Source: an uncultured Collinsella sp. (GTDB lineage Bacteria; Actinomycetota; Coriobacteriia; Coriobacteriales; Coriobacteriaceae). From it: a stretch of DNA of 15,126 nt. The position numbers and the translations under genes were made by a program. This document shows, in pieces, positions 7,018-13,958 of this stretch; within the stretch, counting starts at the first letter, position 1; each line of letters starts with the position of its first letter. Where the stretch lies: contig CAMQHT010000048.1 of the NCBI GenBank assembly GCA_947001705.1, positions 1 to 15,126 of the forward strand, in the 5' to 3' direction. Below the pieces are notes generated by a model. The model had not been told where the DNA came from. It did not search any database and saw nothing but the letters and a program-made list of their open reading frames with translations.

Positions 7018-7218
7018 CTAAGCCAGCGCAGCTCGCGTATCAAACAGAGCCTTTGCAATCGCAGCCGTAACCTCGCTCGAGTGGTCGCTCCACGACATCA
7101 ATGTCATGATACTCATAACATAGCTATGGCCGTCGACTTCGATCAGTCCGGCATCGCATGTCGAATAGTAACCATCCTCGCTAATCCAGCCCGCCTTGTT
7201 GCGCATCTTAAAGGGTAG
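7018..7218 (-). pseudogene. 3' remnant of a class A beta-lactamase-like serine hydrolase
   Basis: From the TGA at 7219-7221 the minus-strand frame is open for 66 codons to a TAG at 7018. It encodes LPFKMRNKAGWISEDGYY followed by DAGLIEVDGHSYVMSIMT and a C-terminal helix-like tail. This resembles the last strands of class A beta-lactamase or related serine hydrolase domains, where a K-T/S/A-G triad is followed by a strand and a 'Y-V-hydrophobic-T' strand. The nucleophile SxxK and SDN regions that should precede it are absent: the pflA stop lies only 20 bases upstream. The first ATG (7206) has no ribosome-binding site. The best reading is a truncated gene whose 5' part was deleted. The family assignment rests on a short stretch and is moderate. 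Confidence 0.6.
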
Positions 7219-7237
7219 TCAATTTGGGACGGGCTTG

Positions 7238-8056
7238 TTAGCCGATGGCCGACCTGAGCTCCGCACGGCGCTTTTTCATGCCGGCCATGACGGCGTTGCG
7301 CAGCTCGGGCATGCGCGCGGTATCCATCTGGGGCACGCCCTCGAGCTTATAGGGAATACCCAGCTGCTCGTACTTGACGACACCCATCGTGTGATACGGC
7401 AGCATTTCCAGGCCCACCACGTTGTGCCATGGAGCGATCAGGCGACCGAGCTTCTCGCATTCCTCCGCCGTGTCGGTGATACCCGGCACCACCACATGGC
7501 GAATAACAACCTTAATCTTGCGATGGGCAAGCTCATCGCCAAACGCCAGGATGCGCGCAGGATCGCAACCGGTCAGCTTTTTATGCTCAACCGGATCGGC
7601 ATGCTTGATGTCGAGCAGTACCATATCGGTCTCGTTGAGAACAGCATCGAACTTCTCCGGATGCTTGGGATCAAATGCATAGCCACAGCTATCTAGGCAG
7701 GTATGCACACGGCCATCGGGATTGTTGTGCATTGCACGGAACAGGTCGGCCAAAAACTCGGGCTGCAGGAGCGGTTCGCCACCCGAAACGGTAATGCCGC
7801 CGCTACGGTAGAACTCATGGTTGCTCTGGAACTCGTCCATGAGATGCTCGACGGTCACCATCGTGCCGCCGTTAACAGACCAGGTATCGGGATTGTGGCA
7901 ATACGCGCAGCGCATGGGACAGCCCTGAACAAACACCACAAAGCGGATGCCGGGTCCGTCGACCGTTCCCATCGTCTCGATCGAATGCACGCGACCCAGG
8001 GCATACGCAGAGTCCTCGGGACGAGCGTCCACACCCTCAAGCGTCATTTCTGCCAT
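7238..8056 (-). CDS. pflA: Pyruvate formate-lyase activating enzyme (radical SAM activase)
   Basis: A radical SAM enzyme that installs the glycyl radical on pyruvate formate-lyase under anaerobic conditions. The 272-residue protein has the 4Fe-4S motif CPMRCAYC (Cys46, Cys50, Cys53), the SAM-binding SGGEP (residues 91-95) and the N-terminal GTVDGPGIRFVVFVQGC typical of PflA. The frame is open to a TTG at 8086, but that region contains the untranslated AAGGAG; ATG 8056 has AAGG 7 bases upstream and suits the family N-terminus, with ATG 8047 an alternative. No glycyl-radical enzyme gene lies in this window, so the partner must be encoded elsewhere; another glycyl-radical substrate cannot be excluded, but the lack of an inserted ferredoxin domain favours a true PflA. 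A -10-like TAGAAT sits about 50 bases upstream. Confidence 0.9.
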   Translation of the reverse strand: MAEMTLEGVDARPEDSAYALGRVHSIETMGTVDGPGIRFVVFVQGCPMRCAYCHNPDTWSVNGGTMVTVEHLMDEFQSNHEFYRSGGITVSGGEPLLQPEFLADLFRAMHNNPDGRVHTCLDSCGYAFDPKHPEKFDAVLNETDMVLLDIKHADPVEHKKLTGCDPARILAFGDELAHRKIKVVIRHVVVPGITDTAEECEKLGRLIAPWHNVVGLEMLPYHTMGVVKYEQLGIPYKLEGVPQMDTARMPELRNAVMAGMKKRRAELRSAIG

Positions 8057-8106
8057 TCGCGCTACCTTGCCTCTCCTTGGATGCAACCAATTAAAATGCC
8101 AGAGCC

Positions 8107-8112
8107 ATTCTA
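8107..8112 (-). promoter_or_regulatory. Possible pflA -10 element
   Basis: On the minus strand TAGAAT (one mismatch to TATAAT) lies about 50 bases before the chosen pflA ATG. No good -35 is found 16-18 bases upstream; the AT-rich GTTTAAAC-containing stretch occupies that place. The leader also contains an AAGGAG 15 bases before the ATG. Confidence 0.35.
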
Positions 8113-8166
8113 GCCCATGCGTTTGCGTTTAAACGTCTCGGACTAGAACGGCACGTTTTAATCTAT

Positions 8167-8188
8167 CCCCCATCACCATGGCTGGGGG
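8167..8188 (-). terminator. Weak hairpin after the degV-family gene
   Basis: Arms CCCCCA (8167-8172) and TGGGGG (8183-8188) form a 6-bp stem over a 10-base loop containing the palindrome CCATGG. It lies about 45 bases after the DegV-family stop on the minus strand. The following bases (ATAGATTAAAAC) have no clear U tract, so terminator function is uncertain. Confidence 0.35.
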
Positions 8189-8231
8189 GCTACGTCGAGA
8201 TGTCAGGCTGGAGAACGCTCGCCTGCGGCCT

Positions 8232-9092
8232 TTACGCCTTAAGCGTGAGCCCCGCGCCGAAGGCGGTCGGGCCGCAATGGCTCGAGATGACGCCGCCAAC
8301 CTGCGTCCAGGTAACGTCCTCAAAGCCCAGGTCGTGCGCATAGACTTCCATGTCGTCGCGCAGCTCCTGGGAAAGGCCCACCGAATACGCCAAGCCAATG
8401 TGCGAGTAATCAATATCGCCCTTGGCAACCATGTGGTCAATAAAGGCACGGGCGCATTTGAGCATGGAGCCGCGGAGCTTCTTGGTCGCCACGAACTTGC
8501 CACCCGTCACCTCAATGCAGGGCTTAATCTTGAGCAGATGAGCGCCTAGGAACGCGGCGTTAGACAAGCGACCGCCCGCCTTAAGGAAGGCAAGGTCGGT
8601 AGGAACAAAGCCCAGCAGCACGCGGTCCATGACGGAGTTCGTAAAAGCAAAAATCTCATCGACGGTGGCATCGGGGTGAGCCTCGATGTATTTGGCGGTC
8701 TCGACGGCAACGAGCGACTGGCCAACCGAAACAAAACGCGTGTCCATAGAGAAGACGTAGTCGCGGCCCTTAGCTGCAATCTTGGAGGACTGATGCGAGC
8801 AGGTCGTGGCCTCGGAATATGCGAGATGCAAAATGGTCGCGTCGGGCTGCTCGGCATGGATGCGGTCGTACACGTGAGCAAAATCCGCAGGCGCGCAGCC
8901 ACTGGTCTTGGGCATCACGCCAAACTCGTTGCAGCGCGAATAAATCTCAAGCGGATCGATCGAGCCGTCCTCGACGGTCTCGTCACCAATCGTGACATGC
9001 ATGGGCACACGCACGATGCCATAGCGTTCGCAGAGCTCCGGTGTCACATCCGAACCAGACTCAACCACGATTACGTACTTGCCCATTATCAT
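8232..9092 (-). CDS. DegV family fatty-acid-binding protein (FakB-type)
   Basis: DegV proteins bind a fatty acid in a two-domain fold; FakB members present it to fatty acid kinase FakA for incorporation into phospholipid. The 286-residue product has the N-terminal VVESGSDVTPEL segment, the KTSGCAPADF motif (family form KTSqPs..dF), the central DTRFVSVGQSLV and FLKAGGRLS segments, and the C-terminal GGVISSHCGPTAFG. Some usual residues differ: the middle 'SSxLSGTyQSA' appears as YSEATTCSHQSS, and GPG as GPT, so the lipid preference may be atypical. Closely spaced starts exist (GTG 9095, ATG 9092, ATG 9086); 9092 is preferred because GATGGG lies 5 bases upstream. It is transcribed in the same direction as the fructoside operon, 260 bases downstream of it across a structured gap, and is probably independent. 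No fakA is in view. Confidence 0.88.
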   Translation of the reverse strand: MIMGKYVIVVESGSDVTPELCERYGIVRVPMHVTIGDETVEDGSIDPLEIYSRCNEFGVMPKTSGCAPADFAHVYDRIHAEQPDATILHLAYSEATTCSHQSSKIAAKGRDYVFSMDTRFVSVGQSLVAVETAKYIEAHPDATVDEIFAFTNSVMDRVLLGFVPTDLAFLKAGGRLSNAAFLGAHLLKIKPCIEVTGGKFVATKKLRGSMLKCARAFIDHMVAKGDIDYSHIGLAYSVGLSQELRDDMEVYAHDLGFEDVTWTQVGGVISSHCGPTAFGAGLTLKA

Positions 9093-9160
9093 CACGACCC
9101 ATCTCGACGTTGGTTATTTATTACGCGCGCACGCCCGTCGCCCAATTGAACAACGACTCC

Positions 9161-9229
9161 CAAGCACCAGAGAGACGCCGCCCTTCGCCACAACAAAGGA
9201 CAGCGTCTCCCTGAAATACTCCGTGCTTG
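9161..9229. other. Nested hairpin in the gap between the fructoside operon and degV-family gene
   Basis: CAAGCAC (9161-9167) pairs with GTGCTTG (9223-9229), and inside it GAGACGC (9172-9178) pairs with GCGTCTC (9203-9209), with a possible CCTT/AAGG at the tip. The outer and inner stems are 7 bp each with unequal loops. On the minus strand it lies 124 bases after the last fructoside gene and 69 bases before the DegV-family start. It could be the operon terminator (weak U tract) or a structured leader of the next gene. Confidence 0.5.
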
Positions 9230-9273
9230 CATGAGATTCTACACGGTTTGGTAATGAGTGTTACTTACTCCGC

Positions 9274-9303
9274 AAACGGTAGCTATATGCGATAAACGGT
9301 AGC
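9274..9303. repeat. Direct repeat AAACGGTAGC with 20-base period
   Basis: AAACGGTAGC occurs at 9274-9283 and 9294-9303, start to start 20 bases, about two helical turns. The surrounding layout (GCAAACGGT, a TATATGC core, then AACGGT) closely resembles 13889-13918 near the fructoside promoter (GCAAACGGT, CATATGC, AACGGT). It lies just past the stop of the last fructoside gene. It may be a protein-binding site or a decayed copy of the operator region; both are inferences. Confidence 0.5.
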
Positions 9304-9352
9304 CACCAAGAAAGCCTGTGTATCCAAAACGCCATGGTCACTCACAATGCGG

Positions 9353-10795
9353 CTAGCGAGCCAGACGGTAAAACTCCATCGAGGCGTCGCCCTCGGCGCG
9401 CAACTGCATCGCCGGCGCCGCAGACGAATAGGTGCGGCTCGTAAGCGCAACCTCGCCGTCGTTGACAAATACCTCGAGCATCGTGGCATCCGAAAGGACT
9501 CGCAGGCAGTAAAGCTCGTCGAGCTCAACCGACCTCTTGTCGCGTCCATAGCCCTCATCGCCCATATCAAGTGTGAGCATTCCGTTGGCAAAGCACACGA
9601 CAACGCCCTCACGAACTTCCAGCTCAATGGACTTCGTCCCCCGGCACGACACGACGGCATCAAACAGTCGACCAGGAGAGCCGACGGTCTCTCCGGCGGT
9701 CACCGAAACACGCTCCTTGCGCAGTTGCTCAACCTCGCGCGCGGGCCACTGACAGAGCTTACCGTCGCGCATATTCAGCACCCTCGGCACGGTAAGCGCG
9801 CACTGCCATCCGCGTTCCACCGTCGGGTTTTGAGCCGTTGCATCGGGGCAGCCGGCCCAACCGATCATAATCCGTCGACCGTCGGCATCTGCAAATGATT
9901 GAGGGGCATAGAAGTCAAGACCCGCATCGACCATCGGGGGCATACCCTGCCCGGCGATTTTAAAGCTAGGCGCCTCCCAATCGGCCTCAATACGAAACCA
10001 CACGCACTGATGCGGGTTTTGGTAACGCCAACCATCGGCGGGCACGCCCTGCGGACAGCAAACGAGAATAAGCTCGCCATCAAGCTCAAACAGATCGGGG
10101 CACTCCCACATAAAACCGAACTTCTCGCCGAGCTCAATACGCGTCGCATATTTCCAGCACTCAAGATCGTGCGAGGTATAGACGAGCACGCAACCGCGGT
10201 CGTCTTTCGTACGAGCACCAAGAACCATATAGTAGATACCGTCGTGCTCCAGGATCTTGGGGTCGCGCACGTGCGTACTAATATCGTCGGGGTAATCGAC
10301 CGGACCAACAGCTATGTGCTTCTCCCCCAATTTATCGGGGTTCTCGGTAACCATGTGAATCTGATTTTGGTCGCGCCCTGTCAGCACATAGTCATAATCA
10401 TCGCGGTCAAAATGCTTGACGTTACCGGTATAGAAGTAGTGAATCTTGCCGTCGTGCATAAATGCAGACCCCGAATACGCACCGCTCGAGTCTAGATCTG
10501 AATCGGGGAATAGCGCGGGACCGCGGTTCTCGTACGTCACAAAGTCCTTCGTCGTCAGATGATTCCACAGCACCGGTCCGCCGTGCGCGGCATCAAACGG
10601 ATCGTATTGGTGATAGATGTGGTATGTATCACCAACCTGCACCAAACCGTTGGGATCATTGAGCCAGCCAAGCTCGGGCTCCGCATGGAACAGAAGTCTA
10701 TCGGAGTCAGCCGCGATGCGAGCCGCAGTCTCATCCTGCCCGGCACGCCACAGCTCGTAGTCCGAGCGCGTCACCTTATGTTTTTGATCGAACAT
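9353..10795 (-). CDS. scrB: GH32 sucrose-6-phosphate hydrolase / beta-fructofuranosidase
   Basis: GH32 enzymes cleave beta-fructosides by a retaining mechanism; beside a sucrose-type PTS permease this one most likely hydrolyses sucrose-6-phosphate to glucose-6-phosphate and fructose in the cytoplasm. The 480-residue protein has no signal peptide. All three acidic motifs are canonical: WLNDPNG (residues 44-50, nucleophile D47), RDP (177-179) and ECPDLF (231-236, acid/base E231), followed by the family's C-terminal beta-sandwich. The ATG at 10795 has AAGGA 7 bases upstream, and that site can be hidden in a hairpin (see 10802-10857). It is the last gene of the fructoside cluster, 99 bases after the permease gene. 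No fructokinase is in the window. Specificity for phosphorylated versus free sucrose is inferred from context only. Confidence 0.9.
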   Translation of the reverse strand: MFDQKHKVTRSDYELWRAGQDETAARIAADSDRLLFHAEPELGWLNDPNGLVQVGDTYHIYHQYDPFDAAHGGPVLWNHLTTKDFVTYENRGPALFPDSDLDSSGAYSGSAFMHDGKIHYFYTGNVKHFDRDDYDYVLTGRDQNQIHMVTENPDKLGEKHIAVGPVDYPDDISTHVRDPKILEHDGIYYMVLGARTKDDRGCVLVYTSHDLECWKYATRIELGEKFGFMWECPDLFELDGELILVCCPQGVPADGWRYQNPHQCVWFRIEADWEAPSFKIAGQGMPPMVDAGLDFYAPQSFADADGRRIMIGWAGCPDATAQNPTVERGWQCALTVPRVLNMRDGKLCQWPAREVEQLRKERVSVTAGETVGSPGRLFDAVVSCRGTKSIELEVREGVVVCFANGMLTLDMGDEGYGRDKRSVELDELYCLRVLSDATMLEVFVNDGEVALTSRTYSSAAPAMQLRAEGDASMEFYRLAR

Positions 10796-10801
10796 TCAAT
10801 C

Positions 10802-10857
10802 GTCCTTCTTGTAGAGGAGAAGGACGCCCGGCCCATGCGAGCCAAACGCCCTTCTCC
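10802..10857 (-). promoter_or_regulatory. Alternative hairpins at the scrB ribosome-binding site
   Basis: In the minus-strand mRNA three segments occur in order. A is GGAGAAGG (10857-10850), B is GTCCTTCTCC (10825-10816) and C is AGAAGGAC (10809-10802). B can pair with A (8 bp, enclosing a small GGCUC/GGGCC hairpin) or with C (8 bp over an 8-base loop), but not with both at once because six bases are shared. C contains the AAGGA that serves the following GH32 gene, so B:C would block initiation and A:B would free it. This is the geometry of a translational on/off leader. No ligand or protein is identified. Confidence 0.55.
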
Positions 10858-10894
10858 AACAGGTCGACCCGTACATTACCTTGACGGATCTGGA

Positions 10895-12346
10895 TTAGAA
10901 GCTGACATCAAAGCCGGCGCCTGCACCCTCTTCATCGGTGGTCGGAACGCCCTTTGCCTTGTTGTAGGCAAAGATCAGGATGATCGGGACGAAGAAAGCG
11001 ATCAGATTGCCAGCCACATACCACACGAGGGTCTCGGGCGTGACGATGAGCAGGCCAAGTACGCCGGTCAGACCCTGGCCGATAGCGCGCACCTCAAAGA
11101 GCTTCACGAAGGCACCGCCGCAGCCGGCACCGATGCAAGCGCAGATGAACGGAATGATCGAGTAGCGCATGTTTGCAGCAAAGATAGCGGGCTCGGAGAT
11201 TCCGACCAGCGTCGGGATAAAGGACGACATGCAGATGTTGCGCTCTTTGGAATGCTTCTTGTGAATGAGATACATGCCGATGGCGCCGCCGCCCTGGGCG
11301 ATGATGGAAACGGACCAGATGGCCTGGATGTAGTTGAAGCCGGTCGTGGCAACGAGATTAGCCTCGATACCCTGAATGAACTGGTGCGTACCGGTAACGA
11401 CGAGCGGCTGCAGGAACGCGGCAAAGACGAAGGCACCAAAGACGCCCATCCTGTTGTACAGGACATCGATTACGCCGGCAAGGACGTCGCCAATCAGGTT
11501 GCCGAGCGGGCCGAACACGGTGAACAGGGCGACGTTGGCAAGAATCAGGGTAACGGTCGGGACAAAGACGAACGAGACGACCTCGGGGATGTACTTCTGG
11601 GCAATCTTCTCGACCTTGGCCATGAACCAGGCGGTCAGGATTGCGGGGAACACGCCGCCCTGGAAAGCAACCATGGGAATGGAGAGCGGACCAAAGTTCC
11701 AATACTCAGCACCCGTCGGGTCCATAACGAACGCGTTGCGGTTCATAAGGCTCGGATGAACCATGACGATGCCGACGAGGATACCTAGGATCGGGTTGCC
11801 GCCAAAACGCTTGACCGCGCTGTACATCACCAGGACAGGCAGGTAATCGAAGGTGGTAGCGATAATGGCAAAGAAGCTTGCGAGGTTCTTGAGGAACTCG
11901 CTGTGGTCGGCAAGGCTGCCCTCCATGCCAAAGAGGCCGTTGGCAACGATCAGCGACTTAAGGCCGATGATGATAGCAGCGCCGACGAAAGCGGGAATGA
12001 TGGGGATAAAGATGTCCGAGAATACCTTGAGGACCGAGAAGAACTTGCCCTTCTTGTCCGCCTCGGCGCCCTTGACCTCGGAAGCACTGATCTCCTTAAC
12101 GCCCGTCAGAGCCATAAACTCATCATAGACCTTGTTTACGGTACCGGTACCGAAGATGATCATGAGCTGGCCGCTGTTGTACAGCACGCCCTTGACGCCA
12201 TCGATGTTCTCGAGCTCGGCCTTGTTGTACTTGCTCGTATCCTTGAGCACCAGACGCAGACGCGTAACGCAATGCGTGGCACCCTCGATGTTATCCAGAC
12301 CGCCGACGTTATCGACGACTTGCTGAGACACTACTTTGTAGTCCAT
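10895..12346 (-). CDS. scrA: PTS beta-fructoside (sucrose-type) permease, EIIBC
   Basis: The protein imports and phosphorylates a sugar across the cytoplasmic membrane using phosphate from the PTS cascade. The 483-residue chain has an N-terminal EIIB domain (about 1-85) with the phosphorylated cysteine C26 in GATHCVTRLRL. A multi-pass EIIC domain follows (about 105-470), showing many hydrophobic segments and the substrate-site motif GISEPAIF (382-389). There is no EIIA domain, so a glucose-type EIIA encoded elsewhere must supply the phosphate, as in classical ScrA systems. ATG 12346 was preferred over ATG 12358 because the family begins about 25 residues before the cysteine and GAGAGG lies just upstream; spacing is tight (3 bases) for it. 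It sits between two GH32 genes (45-base gap upstream, 99 downstream), which supports a sucrose or related beta-fructoside substrate rather than trehalose or beta-glucosides. Confidence 0.9.
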   Translation of the reverse strand: MDYKVVSQQVVDNVGGLDNIEGATHCVTRLRLVLKDTSKYNKAELENIDGVKGVLYNSGQLMIIFGTGTVNKVYDEFMALTGVKEISASEVKGAEADKKGKFFSVLKVFSDIFIPIIPAFVGAAIIIGLKSLIVANGLFGMEGSLADHSEFLKNLASFFAIIATTFDYLPVLVMYSAVKRFGGNPILGILVGIVMVHPSLMNRNAFVMDPTGAEYWNFGPLSIPMVAFQGGVFPAILTAWFMAKVEKIAQKYIPEVVSFVFVPTVTLILANVALFTVFGPLGNLIGDVLAGVIDVLYNRMGVFGAFVFAAFLQPLVVTGTHQFIQGIEANLVATTGFNYIQAIWSVSIIAQGGGAIGMYLIHKKHSKERNICMSSFIPTLVGISEPAIFAANMRYSIIPFICACIGAGCGGAFVKLFEVRAIGQGLTGVLGLLIVTPETLVWYVAGNLIAFFVPIILIFAYNKAKGVPTTDEEGAGAGFDVSF

Positions 12347-12391
12347 GTTCCTCTCCATTCCCTTACGAAATCATAAGACGTTTTGTGGCCA

Positions 12392-13774
12392 TTACAGAGA
12401 TGCGATCGTTGCATTTGCGCACTTGACCGTACCGTCGGTGACCGTCAGCGCCACACCCTGGCCCTGCTTATTGCAGAAGCGAGCGTTAAGCGCAACATCA
12501 TCGACAAAGATGGTCGCGATATCGTCGTCAACGACCAGGCGCACATGATGAGTGCCCTCGCCCTTAAAGAACAACGGACGCTCGAGGCCCATGTTGTTGA
12601 CCTGGAACCACGGATACTGGGGGGCCGCCGTAAACTCGAGCTTGCCCTCACGCAGGTTGGCGCGGAACTCATAGGCAAGACCAGACTCGGCGTCCTCGGC
12701 GAGCTTCACCGAGAAGCCGGCAGCGTCACCGGCGAGCTCGATGTCGGCGTCGAGCATATAGGTGGAACCGGCATCCGCAGCGAGCACCTGCTCGACCTTG
12801 CCCGACTCGCAGGAAAGCTCAAAGGCCTCGACTGCCTTAGCCTCGCCAAAGGCGCCAAGCATGCTGTCGGGGAGTTTGGTGCCAAGCGTTCCGTCGGCAC
12901 GCTGAACGATCTCGAGGGGCATAAAGGTGCCACCCCACAGGTAAGAGCTGGGGTCGCCGCCCTCGTCACGCGTAGGAACCCAACCAAAGAGAACGCGGCG
13001 CTCGCCATCAAATGCGGTACGTGCGGCATAGTACGCGCGGCCATCGAAGGAATCGTCCGCAGGAGTAATCCAGGGACCGTTGATAGAGCGAGACATGCGG
13101 TAACGGGTCTTGTTGCCATCGCTGTACTCAGAGAACACCAGATACCACCAGTCGCCCATCTTAAAGAGATCAGGCATCTCAAACATGGTGTACAGGCCCG
13201 GATTCCACCAGTCGCCCTGGAACTCCCAGGTATCCAGGTCCTTGGAGGTGAACTTGACCAGACGACCGGTCATCAGACGCTTGTCCTCGCCCACACGCGT
13301 GCCGAGGATGAGCATGTACTCTTCGTTCTCCTCATCCCAAAGCACAAAGGGATCGCGCCAGTTGCGGTCATCGTAACCCTCCTGGGGCGGAAGCAGCGTC
13401 TCGGCGATGTTCTTCTCCCACTTGACGGCGTCGTCACTCGTTGCGTGAAGAAGAACCTGCTTCATCAAACGTGCGCGGACCTTATCGCGATTGCAACCAG
13501 TGTAGAGCGCATGGTACTTGTCGCCCACCTTAAACACCGTGCCGGCATAAACATACTGGTCGACTTCCTCGTCGCCGCCACGCTCAAGGCTCTCGCCAAA
13601 GTCTTTGTAATTGACGAAGTCCTTGGTCGTAGCGAGCGCCCAGCCAAACGGCTCTCCGAAAGGTCCGGGGTTACGCGTGTCACGCTGGTGATAGAGATAG
13701 AACGTGCCGTCCTCGCCGTACGGCATGATGTCGCCTACCCAAATTCCCTCAGGCTGGTAATACACCTTGTGCAT
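12392..13774 (-). CDS. GH32 family glycosidase, divergent 'WVGD.MP' subgroup
   Basis: A second GH32 enzyme and first gene of the fructoside operon. The 460-residue protein lacks a signal peptide, so it acts inside the cell. The usual WxNDPNG nucleophile motif is replaced by WVGDIMP (residues 12-18) with D15 in the nucleophile position; RDP (140-142) is intact, and the acid/base motif reads EMPDLF (199-204, E199) instead of ECPDLF. A C-terminal beta-sandwich is suggested by the late WFQVNNMGLERP and VDDDIATIFVDD segments. These substitutions mark a recognisable GH32 subgroup, and catalysis looks intact, but the substrate cannot be read; a phosphorylated or short fructo-oligosaccharide is plausible. 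The frame is open to 13819, but ATG 13774 has AAGGA 8 bases upstream and the homology starts there. A repressible promoter lies directly upstream. The PTS gene follows after 45 bases. Confidence 0.88.
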   Translation of the reverse strand: MHKVYYQPEGIWVGDIMPYGEDGTFYLYHQRDTRNPGPFGEPFGWALATTKDFVNYKDFGESLERGGDEEVDQYVYAGTVFKVGDKYHALYTGCNRDKVRARLMKQVLLHATSDDAVKWEKNIAETLLPPQEGYDDRNWRDPFVLWDEENEEYMLILGTRVGEDKRLMTGRLVKFTSKDLDTWEFQGDWWNPGLYTMFEMPDLFKMGDWWYLVFSEYSDGNKTRYRMSRSINGPWITPADDSFDGRAYYAARTAFDGERRVLFGWVPTRDEGGDPSSYLWGGTFMPLEIVQRADGTLGTKLPDSMLGAFGEAKAVEAFELSCESGKVEQVLAADAGSTYMLDADIELAGDAAGFSVKLAEDAESGLAYEFRANLREGKLEFTAAPQYPWFQVNNMGLERPLFFKGEGTHHVRLVVDDDIATIFVDDVALNARFCNKQGQGVALTVTDGTVKCANATIASL

Positions 13775-13817
13775 CCGAGACTTCCTTTCCCGCAAGATAC
13801 TAACTCGGTACAACTGC

Positions 13818-13846
13818 AAGATATGTCAATCGTTTTCATATGTCAA
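13818..13846 (-). promoter_or_regulatory. Promoter of the fructoside operon
   Basis: On the minus strand a perfect -35 TTGACA (13846-13841) is separated by exactly 17 bases from TATCTT (13823-13818; four of six -10 consensus bases). Transcription would start near 13811, giving a leader of about 37 bases ending in AAGGA. A second TTGACA lies inside the spacer as part of the operator repeat. Confidence 0.7.
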
Positions 13847-13857
13847 ACGTTTTCACA
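13824..13857. promoter_or_regulatory. Tandem LacI-type operators over the fructoside promoter
   Basis: TGTCAATCGTTTTCA (13824-13838) and TGTCAAACGTTTTCA (13841-13855) are near-identical 15-mers repeated with a 17-base period. Each is an imperfect palindrome around a central CG (TGTCAAACG against CGTTTTCA), the form expected for LacI-family operators. One fills the promoter spacer and the other covers the -35, so a bound repressor would exclude RNA polymerase. The LacI regulator encoded next door is the obvious candidate. Confidence 0.75.
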
Positions 13858-13887
13858 CCAATACGTCTTTTCGCAGTTCCAGTCGTC

Positions 13888-13904
13888 GGCAAACGGTTGA
13901 CATA
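13888..13904. promoter_or_regulatory. Third, inverted operator-like site
   Basis: The minus strand reads TATGTCAACCGTTTGCC here, matching the plus-strand operators TATGTCAATCGTTTTCA and TATGTCAAACGTTTTCA at most positions. It lies about 50 bases upstream of them, between the lacI stop and the promoter, within a larger imperfect hairpin (CGTCGGCA/TGCCGGCG, one mismatch). It may be an auxiliary operator for repression by looping. Confidence 0.5.
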
Positions 13905-13958
13905 TGCCGGCGAACGGTCATCAGAGGCGTTTGAGGAATTCTTTTGGCACGGGATGAA

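Noticed and set aside
10559..11788. 409-codon plus-strand open frame across scrB and the EIIBC gene
   Set aside because: Its translation is dominated by D, G, E and H, the mirror of a hydrophobic permease. It covers two solid genes.
12383..13900. 505-codon plus-strand open frame across the divergent GH32 gene
   Set aside because: Antisense of a gene with clear GH32 motifs, no domain content, and it runs through the mapped promoter and operators.
13880..13912. CGTCGGCA/TGCCGGCG hairpin as the lacI terminator
   Set aside because: It has one mismatch, a 13-base loop and no T tract on the minus strand. The overlap with an operator-like site explains it better.
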